This document shows, one piece after another, positions 11,474 to 20,267 of a stretch of DNA of 36,155 nucleotides (its first letter is position 1; each line of letters starts with the position of its first letter). The stretch comes from an uncultured bacterium (GTDB lineage: Bacteria; Acidobacteriota; Thermoanaerobaculia; Multivoradales; J023): NCBI GenBank assembly GCA_937948815.1, contig CALFAM010000314.1, positions 1-36,155 on the forward strand. Reading direction: 5' to 3'. Position numbers and translations under genes: made by a program. The notes beneath the pieces are model-generated. The model saw only the letters and a program-made list of their open reading frames with translations, was not told where the DNA came from and did not search any database.

Positions 11474-12928
11474 ATGCTAAAGGAGCAAGCCAGAGCCCTC
11501 GCGACAGGCGTCTTTCTGCTCGACCTGACGCTGATCACCGGCGCATTCTTGCTCGCCCACTGGCTGCGTACCGCGGTTCTGCCCGAGCTCTTTCCCGAGA
11601 GCGTGCCACCCGCCTTCTACCCGCTCGAGGCTTACCTTCCGCTGCTGCCCCTGGTGCTGATCATCTGGGGCACGTTGCTGCTGGTCACCGGCCGGTACCG
11701 CTCCCATCGGACCGTGCCGCTCGGTGTCGAGGCCCGCAGCGTCATCAAGGTCTGTCTCGGAGGCATGGCGCTCTTGGCGCTCACCATTTTCTCGTTCCGG
11801 CTCGATCGCGTCGTGCTCGAGAACGACCAAATCAGCCGGCTCTGGGTTGCGCTGGTCGGCGCACTTGCTTGCGTGCTGCTGCTGAGCGAGAAGATCGCCC
11901 TGCGCACGGTTTCGCGGTGGGTGCGCTCCAAGGGATACAACTACCGCACGCTGCTGATCGTCGGAACCCATCCGGGGGCGATCGCGCTCGTCGATTCCAT
12001 TCGCGAGCACCGCTACTGGGGCTACCGGATTGTCGGCCTGATCTCCCACCCCGACGCCGACACCACGCAAGTCCCGGAACGCTACAAGGTCCTCGGCACG
12101 ATCGACGACATCATGCCCATCGTCCATGACGAGGCCGTCGACGACGTCCTCTTCTGTGTCGGCCGCCGCGACCTCAACCGGCTCGAGGATCTCTTCCTGG
12201 CGCTTTCCGAGCAGGGAATCTGCACCCGCTTCGCGCTCAACCTCTTCCCCCATGCGCGCGTGCCAGCCCGTCTCGAAGATCTCGACGGGACGCCGGTGCT
12301 GTCGTTCTCGACCGTTCCGGAAGGATTGCTCCCGCTGGCCGCCAAGCGGGTGACCGACGTGGTGATCGCCGCGGTCATGCTGGCGCTCGCGCTGCCGATC
12401 GTGCTCGGAATCGGGCTGGCCATCAAGCTGACCTCGGATGGGCGCGTGGTCTATCGGCAGACCCGCTGCGGGCTCAATGGCCGACGCTTCACGCTCTACA
12501 AGTTCCGCACCATGGTCGAGGGCGCCGAAGAGCGCAAACGCGAGCTGATGCATCTCAATGAGATGGACGGCCCCGTGTTCAAGGTGCGCGAGGATCCACG
12601 CGTTACCAAGATCGGACGCATCCTGCGTCGCTTCAGCCTCGACGAGCTGCCCCAATTGTGGAACGTGGTTCGCGGCGACATGAGCCTGGTCGGACCGCGT
12701 CCGCCGATTCCGGAAGAGGTCGCGCAGTACCAGCGCTGGCAGCGGCGGCGCCTGTCGATGAAGCCGGGCCTGACTTGCCTGTGGCAGATCAGCGGCCGCA
12801 ACCATGTCGACTTCGATCGCTGGATCGAGCTCGACCTCGAGTACATCGACTCCTGGTCACCCTGGCTCGATCTCAAGATCCTCGCCAAGACCGTTCCCGC
12901 CGTCCTCTCCGGCCGCGGCGCCTCCTGA
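11474..12928 (+). CDS. Polyprenyl-phosphate glycosyl-1-phosphate transferase (WbaP/WcaJ family priming enzyme)
   Basis: Initiates surface polysaccharide synthesis by moving a sugar-1-phosphate from a UDP-sugar onto undecaprenyl phosphate at the inner membrane. The 484-residue protein has about four N-terminal membrane helices (residues 10-145), a Rossmann-like CoA-binding-3 domain (about 150-280, with LLIVGTHPGA), a further hydrophobic hairpin (about 300-320), and the C-terminal bacterial sugar transferase domain. That domain carries YKFRTM, the acidic DELPQLWNV and GDMSLVGPRP, then KPGLTCLWQISGRN. Length and order fit the exopolysaccharide biosynthesis polyprenyl glycosylphosphotransferase family. 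ATG 11474 is the first Met before the hydrophobic domain; an upstream in-frame extension overlaps the GT4 gene and is not protein-like. Its presence makes the block a wzy-dependent-type polysaccharide locus, although no flippase is visible. Confidence 0.95.
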   Translation: MLKEQARALATGVFLLDLTLITGAFLLAHWLRTAVLPELFPESVPPAFYPLEAYLPLLPLVLIIWGTLLLVTGRYRSHRTVPLGVEARSVIKVCLGGMALLALTIFSFRLDRVVLENDQISRLWVALVGALACVLLLSEKIALRTVSRWVRSKGYNYRTLLIVGTHPGAIALVDSIREHRYWGYRIVGLISHPDADTTQVPERYKVLGTIDDIMPIVHDEAVDDVLFCVGRRDLNRLEDLFLALSEQGICTRFALNLFPHARVPARLEDLDGTPVLSFSTVPEGLLPLAAKRVTDVVIAAVMLALALPIVLGIGLAIKLTSDGRVVYRQTRCGLNGRRFTLYKFRTMVEGAEERKRELMHLNEMDGPVFKVREDPRVTKIGRILRRFSLDELPQLWNVVRGDMSLVGPRPPIPEEVAQYQRWQRRRLSMKPGLTCLWQISGRNHVDFDRWIELDLEYIDSWSPWLDLKILAKTVPAVLSGRGAS

Positions 12929-13051
12929 CCGCTCCTCCGAGCCGCCGAAGCCAGGGACCGCGCGAGCGGCCAGAACGTAGAGCCCGGGAAGCTCTGTGCC
13001 CGCGAGCTTGTACCGACGAGCCCGCCGGCACAAGTTCGCCCATCTGCATGC

Positions 13052-13057
13052 TACGAT
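13052..13057 (+). promoter_or_regulatory. Candidate -10 box TACGAT before the heptose operon
   Basis: TACGAT lies 12 nt before the ATG at 13070, at the end of the 141 bp gap after the priming transferase gene. No ribosome binding site is visible and the -35 position is weak. The gap suggests that the heptose genes form a separate transcription unit. Confidence 0.3.
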
Positions 13058-13069
13058 CCACGGCCGCTC

Positions 13070-14164
13070 ATGTCCGAATCCGCACCCACGCCAGAGCGCC
13101 TTCTGAAGTTGGTCGATGCTATGGAAGACCAGCCGGTCGCGATGCTCGTCGACCTGGTCGTGGACCGGTATGTCACCGGCACGCCGAAGCGCATATCCCG
13201 AGAAGCCCCGGTGCTGATCCTGCGGCACGATGGCGAGCGCTACGTGCCGGGAGGCGGCGCCAACGCGGTCGCCAATGTCATCGCCCTCGGCGGCCAGCCC
13301 GCCGTGGTGGGTGTGGTGGGTGACGACGCGAACGGCGACGCCCTGCTCGAGGCCTTGCGCGCGCGTGGTGCGGCGACCGACGGCATCCTGATCCGCACTG
13401 GCTACCGGACGCCGACGAAGACCCGCATCCTGGCAGGCGGGCGCCACGCCATCAAACAGCAGGTGGTTCGTGTCGATATCGAAGACCACGTCGACCTCGG
13501 CCCGGACGAGCACCGCCAGCTCATCGACCGCCTTGCTGAGGCGAAAGGCTGCCGTGCCGCCGTACTCAGTGACTACGGCTACGGCACAGTCCAGCCGAGC
13601 TTGTTGACCGCTGTGCGCGACGCCCTCGGCGATGACTGCCCAATCGTTGGCGACAGTCGCTATCGCCTCGCTTCGTTCCAAGGTATCGACGGCGCCACGC
13701 CGAACCTGGAGGAAGCCGAAGCCCTGCTCGGCCATGCAATCGAGGACACGCCGGAGCAGGTGGCGGCCGCGGCCCGCGCCTTGCGCGCACAGCTCGGTAC
13801 CCGGCACCTGCTCATCACCCGCGGAAGTGATGGCATGACCCTCGTCGGCGGCAACGTGGGTCTTCAGGGTGGAGGGGTTCGCACCGGTGAAACGACCGAG
13901 GATGTCGCGATCTTGCCCGTCCACGGCACCGACCAGGTGGCCGACGTCACGGGCGCAGGTGATACGGTCATCGGCGCCTATTCGCTCGCCCTGGCCGCCG
14001 GCGCGTCCCCGCTGGAGGCCGCCTGCCTGGCCAATTACGCGGGGGGCGTCGTGGTCATGAAGACCGGCACCGCGACCTTGGACCGTGCGGAGCTGGCCGC
14101 CGCGATTCGTTCTGATTCAGCGCCACTCGAGGCGCTGACCTGGGTCAGGAGCTCGAATGGGTGA
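13070..14164 (+). CDS. rfaE1: D-glycero-beta-D-manno-heptose-7-phosphate kinase
   Basis: PfkB-family sugar kinase that phosphorylates heptose 7-phosphate at C1 to the 1,7-bisphosphate, an early step to ADP-heptose for the LPS inner core. 364 residues. Visible: the substrate-binding glycine run VPGGGANAVANV (about 59-70), ILAGGRHAIKQQVVRVD (about 120-136), LSDYGYG (about 166-172), and the anion-hole/catalytic DVTGAGDTV with Asp298 as predicted base. In E. coli this activity is the N-terminal half of bifunctional HldE; here kinase and nucleotidyltransferase are separate genes overlapping by 8 bp. A Ser/Thr-type sugar kinase of other specificity is possible, but the adjacent nucleotidyltransferase and heptosyltransferase make the heptose role strong. 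Confidence 0.93.
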   Translation: MSESAPTPERLLKLVDAMEDQPVAMLVDLVVDRYVTGTPKRISREAPVLILRHDGERYVPGGGANAVANVIALGGQPAVVGVVGDDANGDALLEALRARGAATDGILIRTGYRTPTKTRILAGGRHAIKQQVVRVDIEDHVDLGPDEHRQLIDRLAEAKGCRAAVLSDYGYGTVQPSLLTAVRDALGDDCPIVGDSRYRLASFQGIDGATPNLEEAEALLGHAIEDTPEQVAAAARALRAQLGTRHLLITRGSDGMTLVGGNVGLQGGGVRTGETTEDVAILPVHGTDQVADVTGAGDTVIGAYSLALAAGASPLEAACLANYAGGVVVMKTGTATLDRAELAAAIRSDSAPLEALTWVRSSNG

Positions 14165-14636
14165 CGTGCTGACCATTGAAGCCCTGCGCAACGAGCGCGA
14201 GCGACTCCGCCGCGACGGCGTGAGCTTGGCCTTTGCCAATGGCCACTTCGATCTGCTGCACGTCGGCCACCTGCGCTACTTGCGCGCGGCACGCGCCGAA
14301 GCGGACCGGCTGGTCGTCGCGATCAACAACGATCGCTCTGTGGCTTCACTCAAAGGGGAAGGACGTCCCGTCGTGCCGGAAGGCGAACGGGCCGAGATGC
14401 TCGCGGCCCTCGAACCCGTCGACTACGTCGTCGTGTTCTCCGGGGACTCACCAGCACCGCTGCTCGCTGAGCTGCAACCCGACGTCCACTGCAAGGGTAC
14501 CGACTACGGCAGCCCGGAGCGGGTGCCCGAATACAGTGTGGTGCGCGCCTATGGTGGCCGCACCGCCCTGGTCGGTGACCCCAAGGATCACGCCACCAGT
14601 GACCTGATCACCGCGGTGAAGCAGCTCCCCGAATGA
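14157..14636 (+). CDS. rfaE2: D-glycero-beta-D-manno-heptose 1-phosphate adenylyltransferase
   Basis: Cytidylyltransferase-like enzyme that makes ADP-heptose from heptose 1-phosphate and ATP. 159 residues, the usual size for the stand-alone form. The nucleotidyltransferase signature NGHFDLLHVGHLRYL includes HVGH at 35-38. HCKGTDYG near 118 and the ISSTxxI-like ATSDLITAV near 148 complete the active site. It overlaps the kinase gene by 8 bp and its stop overlaps the heptosyltransferase start (ATGA at 14633-14636), so the three are probably made in fixed ratio. The bisphosphate phosphatase (GmhB), isomerase (GmhA) and epimerase (HldD) are not in the window. Confidence 0.94.
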   Translation: MGDVLTIEALRNERERLRRDGVSLAFANGHFDLLHVGHLRYLRAARAEADRLVVAINNDRSVASLKGEGRPVVPEGERAEMLAALEPVDYVVVFSGDSPAPLLAELQPDVHCKGTDYGSPERVPEYSVVRAYGGRTALVGDPKDHATSDLITAVKQLPE

Positions 14637-15631
14637 ACATTCTGCTTGTGCGCACCAGCGCGATGGGCGACATCGTGCATGCTCTGCCGGTGCTCGCGGC
14701 GCTGCGCAAGCACGAGCCGGATGCCAAGATCGGGTGGGTCGTCGAGTCCGTGTTCGCGCCGCTGCTCGCGGATCATCCCGACCTCGACACCGTGATCGAA
14801 GTCCGAACTCGCACCTGGCGCCGGCAGTCTCTGCCGGCGGCTTGGGCCGGGCTCCGTGCCGCGCTCGCTACCATCCGAGCGTTCGAGGCAGACATCGCGA
14901 TCGATCTGATGGGCAACCACAAGGGGGCGCTCCTGGCCCGCTTGTCCGGCGCCAAACGGGTGCTGGGCGCGAAGCGCCAAGACCGCCGTGAGCCGTCGAG
15001 CTCGGTGTGGATCAATGATCCCGTTGCGCTGGCGGGTGTGCATGCCATCGATCGGGTCCTGTCGCTGCTGGCACCACTCGGAATCACCGGTCCTCCGATC
15101 GACCTCGGCGGCAGACGGCTGCTGCCAGACGCCCAGCCCGATCCTGGAGACACGTCCCCATACGCAGTGATTCAGGCGGGCGCCGGTTGGGGAAACAAGC
15201 AGTACCCAGCTGCCTGGTGGGGCACGGTCGCGCGCCAGATCGCGGACCAGACCGGCTGGAGCATCCGCGTACCGATCGCCCCAGGAGAAGAGGAGCTGGT
15301 CGAGACGGTTGCGGCCTCGTCAGAGGGTCGCGCGCAGACCGTCGACGCGCGCGCCTTTCGGGATCTGGTCGCGCTGCTGCGAGGCGCCAAACTCGTGCTG
15401 GGCGGCGACACCGGGCCCATTCACCTCGCCCACGCGCTGGGGGTTCCCGTCCTGTCGGTCATGGGCCCGACAGAACCGGCCCGTCACGGTCCGTATGGCT
15501 CCCCACAAAACGCACTCTGGCACCAGCTTTCCTGTAGCTTCTGCTATAAACGAATTTCTGGCACCCGCGCGTGCCTACTGGCGATCCCACCGGAGCGGGT
15601 CGCACAGGCAGGCATGGCATCGATTCGTTGA
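14633..15631 (+). CDS. waaC: GT9 family heptosyltransferase (WaaC-like)
   Basis: Transfers heptose from ADP-heptose to the Kdo-lipid A core on the cytoplasmic face of the inner membrane. The 332-residue GT-B protein starts with NILLVRTSAMGDIVHALPVL, the GT9 N-terminal signature with the catalytic-type Asp13. The donor-binding GGDTGPIHLAHALGVPVLSVMGPTEPARHGP lies near 260-290. The middle contains IDLMGNHKGALLARLSG, also typical of the heptosyltransferase I branch. It is the third gene of an overlapping heptose operon. WaaC versus WaaF or another heptosyltransferase cannot be settled by eye, but the length and the N-terminal TSAMGDIVHALP favour WaaC. Confidence 0.88.
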   Translation: MNILLVRTSAMGDIVHALPVLAALRKHEPDAKIGWVVESVFAPLLADHPDLDTVIEVRTRTWRRQSLPAAWAGLRAALATIRAFEADIAIDLMGNHKGALLARLSGAKRVLGAKRQDRREPSSSVWINDPVALAGVHAIDRVLSLLAPLGITGPPIDLGGRRLLPDAQPDPGDTSPYAVIQAGAGWGNKQYPAAWWGTVARQIADQTGWSIRVPIAPGEEELVETVAASSEGRAQTVDARAFRDLVALLRGAKLVLGGDTGPIHLAHALGVPVLSVMGPTEPARHGPYGSPQNALWHQLSCSFCYKRISGTRACLLAIPPERVAQAGMASIR

Positions 15632-15687
15632 GCACGAATGTCGCCCGGATCGATGACCGCACACGAGACTGAGGAAGGAACCAAAGC

Positions 15688-17403
15688 ATGAGCGATCGAC
15701 TCGGCGAGCTGCTGGTCAAAGAAGGGCAAATCACGCCCGACCAGTTGCGCGAGGCGCTCCGAAGGCAGAAAGAGCAGGGCGGAAGACTGGGCACCAACCT
15801 GGTCTCAATGGGGTTGATTGGCGAGGCCGACCTGGTGTCGTTCCTTTCCAAGCATTTCGGGGTTGCAGCGATCGACCTTTCCGGCATGGCGATCGACGAG
15901 ACCGTCGTCAAGATCATTCCGGCCGACATTGCACGCAAGTACACCATCATGCCGGTGTCCAAGGCAGGCGCAAAGGTCACGATCGCAATGATCGACCCGA
16001 CCAACGTCTTCGCCATGGACGACATCAAGTTCATGACCGGCTACAACGTCGAACCGGTCGTGGCGTCGGAAAGCGCGATCCGCACGGCGATCGACAAGTA
16101 CTACGGCTCGACCCATGCTCTCGAGCTGAAGAAGGTCATGGAGGACCTCGACGAGGGTGTCGACGACCTCGAGGTGCTCGAAGAAGAGCCCGAAGAGTTC
16201 GACATCGACGCGCTCGAAGAGGAGTCGGACGAAGCCCCCGTCGTTCGCCTCGTGAACATCATCCTCACCGACGCGATCAAGCGCGGCGCCTCCGATATCC
16301 ACGTCGAGCCCTACGAAAAGAAATACCGCTGCCGCTACCGCGTCGACGGCATTCTCTACGAGGTCATGCACCCGCCGCTCCGCCTGCGGGAAGCGATCAC
16401 CAGCCGCATCAAGATCATGGCCAAGCTGGACATCGCTGAAAAGCGTCTTCCGCAAGATGGCCGCATCAAGATCAAGACGAAGATCGGGAACCGCAACAAG
16501 GAGCTCGACTATCGCGTGTCGGTGCTGCCGACGATCTACGGCGAGAAGATCGTCATGCGGCTGCTCGACAAAGACAACTTGATGCTCGACATGACCAAGC
16601 TGGGCTTCGAGGCGGAGTCGCTGACTTCTTTCGAGAATGCGATCCGCAAGCCCTATGGCATGGTCCTGGTCACCGGCCCTACGGGCTCCGGTAAGACCAA
16701 TACCCTGTACTCGGCGCTGTCGACGATCAATCGCGCGGACACCAACATCATGACCGCCGAGGATCCGGTGGAGTTCAATCTCCCCGGCATCAACCAGGTG
16801 CAGATGAAGGAGTCCATCGGCCTCAACTTTGCGGCAGCGCTGCGTTCCTTCCTGCGCCAGGACCCGAACACCATCTTGGTGGGCGAGATCCGCGACTTCG
16901 AGACGGCCGAGGTGGCGATCAAGGCTGCCCTTACCGGCCATCTGGTGCTCTCGACCCTGCACACCAACGACGCCCCATCGACCATCAACCGGCTGATGAA
17001 CATGGTCATCGAGCCGTTCCTGGTCGCCACGTCGGTGCACCTGGTGGTCGCCCAGCGTCTCGTCCGGCGTATCTGCACCTACTGCAAGGAACCGGTCGAC
17101 GCGTCACCGGCCGCCCTGACCACGATCGGCTACTCGGAACGTGAAGCGCGGTCGACGCGTCTGTTCCAAGGACGGGGCTGCGAGAAGTGCGGCGAGACTG
17201 GCTACCGCGGGCGCGTCGGCCTGTACGAGGTGATGACGGTCAGCGAAGAGGTCCGCGACCTGATTCTCAATGGCGCAAGCTCCTTCGAGCTTCGTGAGAA
17301 GGCCATCGAAGAAGGCATGCTGACATTGCGCATGAGCGGACTGGCCAAGATCAAGGACGGCGTCACCACGGTCGAGGAAGTGGTTCGCGAGACGGTGATC
17401 TAG
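15688..17403 (+). CDS. pilB: Type IV pilus extension ATPase PilB with MshEN (c-di-GMP-binding) domain
   Basis: Hexameric cytoplasmic motor ATPase that powers pilus extension (or, less likely, type II secretion GspE). 571 residues. The N-terminus carries two 24-residue MshEN motifs, residues 4-27 and 33-56, separated by five residues. Each keeps RLG, then L/V pairs, Gly at position 10, and spaced leucines; the first ends in Gln, the second in His. An acidic linker (about 150-187) precedes the ATPase core with Walker A GPTGSGKT at 330-337, Walker B-type ILVGEIRD, the histidine-box region HLVLSTLHTNDAP, and a tetracysteine zinc site (CTYC and CEKC). The start ATG 15688 follows a good Shine-Dalgarno AAGGA (15675-15679, 8 nt spacing). 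No pilC, pilT or pilM-Q genes are nearby, so it is separated from the rest of its machine. Confidence 0.94.
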   Translation: MSDRLGELLVKEGQITPDQLREALRRQKEQGGRLGTNLVSMGLIGEADLVSFLSKHFGVAAIDLSGMAIDETVVKIIPADIARKYTIMPVSKAGAKVTIAMIDPTNVFAMDDIKFMTGYNVEPVVASESAIRTAIDKYYGSTHALELKKVMEDLDEGVDDLEVLEEEPEEFDIDALEEESDEAPVVRLVNIILTDAIKRGASDIHVEPYEKKYRCRYRVDGILYEVMHPPLRLREAITSRIKIMAKLDIAEKRLPQDGRIKIKTKIGNRNKELDYRVSVLPTIYGEKIVMRLLDKDNLMLDMTKLGFEAESLTSFENAIRKPYGMVLVTGPTGSGKTNTLYSALSTINRADTNIMTAEDPVEFNLPGINQVQMKESIGLNFAAALRSFLRQDPNTILVGEIRDFETAEVAIKAALTGHLVLSTLHTNDAPSTINRLMNMVIEPFLVATSVHLVVAQRLVRRICTYCKEPVDASPAALTTIGYSEREARSTRLFQGRGCEKCGETGYRGRVGLYEVMTVSEEVRDLILNGASSFELREKAIEEGMLTLRMSGLAKIKDGVTTVEEVVRETVI

Positions 17404-17446
17404 CCACCTGGGCCTCCCTTTTGGCCCACCGATCTGCAATCGAGGC

Positions 17447-20134
17447 GTGGCGGGCGGTACCATGGGCATCAAGCCCATGACGACCCGACCCACCTCACGC
17501 TCCCGGCCTCGTGCAGCACGGCGCAGCGGCGCCGGTGGCGCCTTCTCCGCGTGGCGGCGCATCCGCGATGCACTCGTCGCGACACTGATCGCCGCCGGCA
17601 TCGTCGGTGCCTTTTCCTTGGCTGCGCGGCAGGCAACACCGCCGGCGCCCGCCGCAGGAGCCTCGGCTGCGCCACCGCCCATTCACGTCGATGGTGAGCC
17701 TGAGCCGCTGAGCGAGGCACTCGCCACCTGGCTGAGCGAGGTCGACGCGCTGATCACGCGCGCCGAGCGTAAAGCGTTCCTCTCTCTGCCCCGCAACTAC
17801 CAACGGACGGCATTCATCCGCCATTTCTGGCGCGAGCGTGACCCGTTTCCGCGCACCACTCGCAACGAGCTCAAGGAGCGCTGGCCCGTGCGTGTTGCCG
17901 AGGCACGTTCCCGCTTCGGCAACCTCGAAGAGGATCGCGCGCGTGTTCTGCTCCTGCATGATCGGCCTGCGGGAACCCTTTCGGTCCGGTGTACCAATAC
18001 GCGGATTCCAGCCGAGGTCTGGTACTACCAACAGAGCGACCTGGTCGATTTCCCGTTTGCCTTGGTGTTCGTTCAGGCCGGCGATGGCCAACCTTTGCGC
18101 ATCTGGAATCCGATCGTGGGTGCCGCCGGCGCAGCGGTCTTTCAGCGTTCGCGCGCGTGCATCAACGGCAGCCGGCTGAATCAGGTCGTGGGGATCCTGG
18201 CCGCCGACCCGGACAACTACGCGCTGACGCTGGAACGTGTGCTCGCCAAGCCGCGCCCGCGCAGCGAAGAATGGATCGACGCCTTTGTCGCCTACTCCAC
18301 CGAGCTGCCCGCCGACGCCACGCGGCTCGCCGCGGAGACGCGTCTCCAATTTCTCGGCCGCTACCAGCAGCGCACCGTGCTCCAGGGGCTGATCACGCTG
18401 CCAGCGGACCAGGTGGCGATCAGTGAGTACGCTGGCTTCCGCTCCCGAGACCTGCGGCTGGTCGGCGAAGTCCTTCACGACGATCAGCTCTTCGACTCCT
18501 TTCGCTACAGTTTTGGCTTTCCGGTCACCGAGCCCCCGGCCGATACCGATGCCGTCACCGAAGCATCCCCTGACGACCGAGCAGAGCCCACCGACTTGAT
18601 CCCACTTGCCTTCGAGCGCTACCTGCGGCCGGGCTCCTATCGGCTGGTGTTGCGCCTCGACGACCTAACAGGTGGTGGCGTCTATCGGACCGAGCTGCCG
18701 ATCGAAGTGCCACACATGGCGCAGGCCTTTGTGCCGCCCGAGCAGCAGGATCCGATGACCGCCACGCTCTTTGCCGAAGCCATCGCAGCGATTGCCTCTG
18801 GCGAAACCACCCTGGCGATTCATCGGCCACAGGCGCCGCTGCTGACCGGCTTCACGCGCTTCGACGTGATCGCCTCCGGCAACGAGATCGCCAAGGTGCG
18901 GTTTCTGCTCGACGACAAGCCCGTCGTCACCAAGAACCGGCCGCCGTGGAACGTCGGCGTCGACCTCGGTCCGCATCCCGATCTCCATGTCCTCCGAGCC
19001 GAAGGGCTGGACACGGTGGGCAACGAAGTGGCAGCCGACGAAATCCTGATCAATGGCGGCGGCTCGCGCTTCGCCGTCAAGTTGATCGAGCCACGACGCG
19101 GCAAGCACTATGAGAACAGCCTGCGCGTTCGCCTCGAGGTCGAGGTGCCAGAGGGCCGTGCGCTCGACCGCGTCGAGATCTTTCTCGACGAACGGCGCGT
19201 CGCCACGCTCTACCAGGAGCCCTTCGTTCACCCAGTCTCCCTGCCCGATGGTCTCCCCGTGACTTACGTACGTGCCGTCGGCTTCCTACCCGACGGCAAC
19301 GCGACCGAAGACCTCGTCTTCCTTGGATCGTCCGAGATGAGCGATACGGTCGATGTGCAGCTGGTCGAGCTCTACACGACGGTACTCGACCAAGATGGTC
19401 GCCCCGTCGAAGGTCTGTCGGAAGAAGACTTCGCGGTCCTCGAGGATGGTGCCAGGCAGGCGATCCGGCGGTTCGAGACCGTTGGTGATCTGCCGATCCA
19501 CGTCGGCGTGCTGATCGACAACTCGGCGTCGATGCACGACGTGCTCTCAGACGTCCGCAAAGCCGCGCTGTCGTTCTTTCAGCGGGCGATCACGCCACGC
19601 GATCGCGCGGCTGTGATCACCTTCAACAGCTTTCCAGACCTCGCCGTCGAGCTGACCAACAACCGCGCTGCGCTCGGCAGCGGCCTGGCAGGTTTGGTGG
19701 CCGAGGGCCGCACGGCTCTCTACGACAGCTTGATGTTCGGCCTCTACTACTTCACCGGCATTCGCGGCCAGCGGGCGTTGCTGGTGCTCTCGGATGGCAA
19801 GGACGAGTCCAGCCGTTTCGACTTCGAGGCCACACTGGAATACGCTCGGCGGGCGGGGATCACGGTCTACACGATCGGGCTACGACTGAACGACCCGGGA
19901 GCGCGGCGTAAGCTGACCCGTCTCGCTGACGAGACCGGCGGCCGGAGCTTCTTTCTGCACACCATCGACAGCCTCGAGGAGGCCTACGCGACCATCGAAC
20001 GTGAGCTGAGATCGCAGTACTTGATCGCGTACCAAAGCTCCAACACCCTCGACGACCAGGCATTTCGGACCGTCACCCTCGAAGTCGACCGGCCCAATGT
20101 CTCGGTCAAGACGCTCAGCGGCTACTATCCCTGA
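17447..20134 (+). CDS. GWxTD-like and acidobacterial VWFA-related domain protein, membrane-anchored or exported
   Basis: 895 residues if started at GTG 17447; ATG 17462 or 17477 are alternatives, and no ribosome binding site is well placed for any. A basic N-terminus is followed by one hydrophobic segment (about residues 45-60), consistent with a signal anchor. Residues about 85-180 resemble the GWxTD domain, with the EREAFIxRFWxERDP-like stretch present, but the GWxTD motif itself is degenerate (GNLEED). The middle part contains Ig-like beta regions. The C-terminal VWA domain (about 640-870) has an intact MIDAS: DNSAS, the Thr in EGRTALYDS, and Asp in LSDGKD. It is preceded by the VxGLSEEDFAVLEDG segment characteristic of the VWFA-related family common in Acidobacteriota. 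Function unknown; probably metal-dependent protein binding outside the cytoplasm. It lies 43 bp after pilB. Confidence 0.85.
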   Translation: MAGGTMGIKPMTTRPTSRSRPRAARRSGAGGAFSAWRRIRDALVATLIAAGIVGAFSLAARQATPPAPAAGASAAPPPIHVDGEPEPLSEALATWLSEVDALITRAERKAFLSLPRNYQRTAFIRHFWRERDPFPRTTRNELKERWPVRVAEARSRFGNLEEDRARVLLLHDRPAGTLSVRCTNTRIPAEVWYYQQSDLVDFPFALVFVQAGDGQPLRIWNPIVGAAGAAVFQRSRACINGSRLNQVVGILAADPDNYALTLERVLAKPRPRSEEWIDAFVAYSTELPADATRLAAETRLQFLGRYQQRTVLQGLITLPADQVAISEYAGFRSRDLRLVGEVLHDDQLFDSFRYSFGFPVTEPPADTDAVTEASPDDRAEPTDLIPLAFERYLRPGSYRLVLRLDDLTGGGVYRTELPIEVPHMAQAFVPPEQQDPMTATLFAEAIAAIASGETTLAIHRPQAPLLTGFTRFDVIASGNEIAKVRFLLDDKPVVTKNRPPWNVGVDLGPHPDLHVLRAEGLDTVGNEVAADEILINGGGSRFAVKLIEPRRGKHYENSLRVRLEVEVPEGRALDRVEIFLDERRVATLYQEPFVHPVSLPDGLPVTYVRAVGFLPDGNATEDLVFLGSSEMSDTVDVQLVELYTTVLDQDGRPVEGLSEEDFAVLEDGARQAIRRFETVGDLPIHVGVLIDNSASMHDVLSDVRKAALSFFQRAITPRDRAAVITFNSFPDLAVELTNNRAALGSGLAGLVAEGRTALYDSLMFGLYYFTGIRGQRALLVLSDGKDESSRFDFEATLEYARRAGITVYTIGLRLNDPGARRKLTRLADETGGRSFFLHTIDSLEEAYATIERELRSQYLIAYQSSNTLDDQAFRTVTLEVDRPNVSVKTLSGYYP

Positions 20135-20267
20135 GCCACGTCTCGACAGCGCATGGCTCGGATGCTTCCGTGCCGCTTGCACAGCTGCGGACGCGGCTTC
20201 TGACGGTAACCTCACGAGTGCGGCGCATACGCCGGAGCACACCCGGCATCCAAGGAGATCGACCATC

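Noticed and set aside
15805-17040. Antisense open frame of 411 codons opposite pilB
   Set aside because: It mirrors the codon pattern of the conserved pilB gene, is His/Asp/Val-rich and matches no family.
17409-17428. Possible terminator TGGGCC / GGCCCA after pilB
   Set aside because: Only a 6-bp stem with an 8-nt loop and no following T-run; too weak to call.
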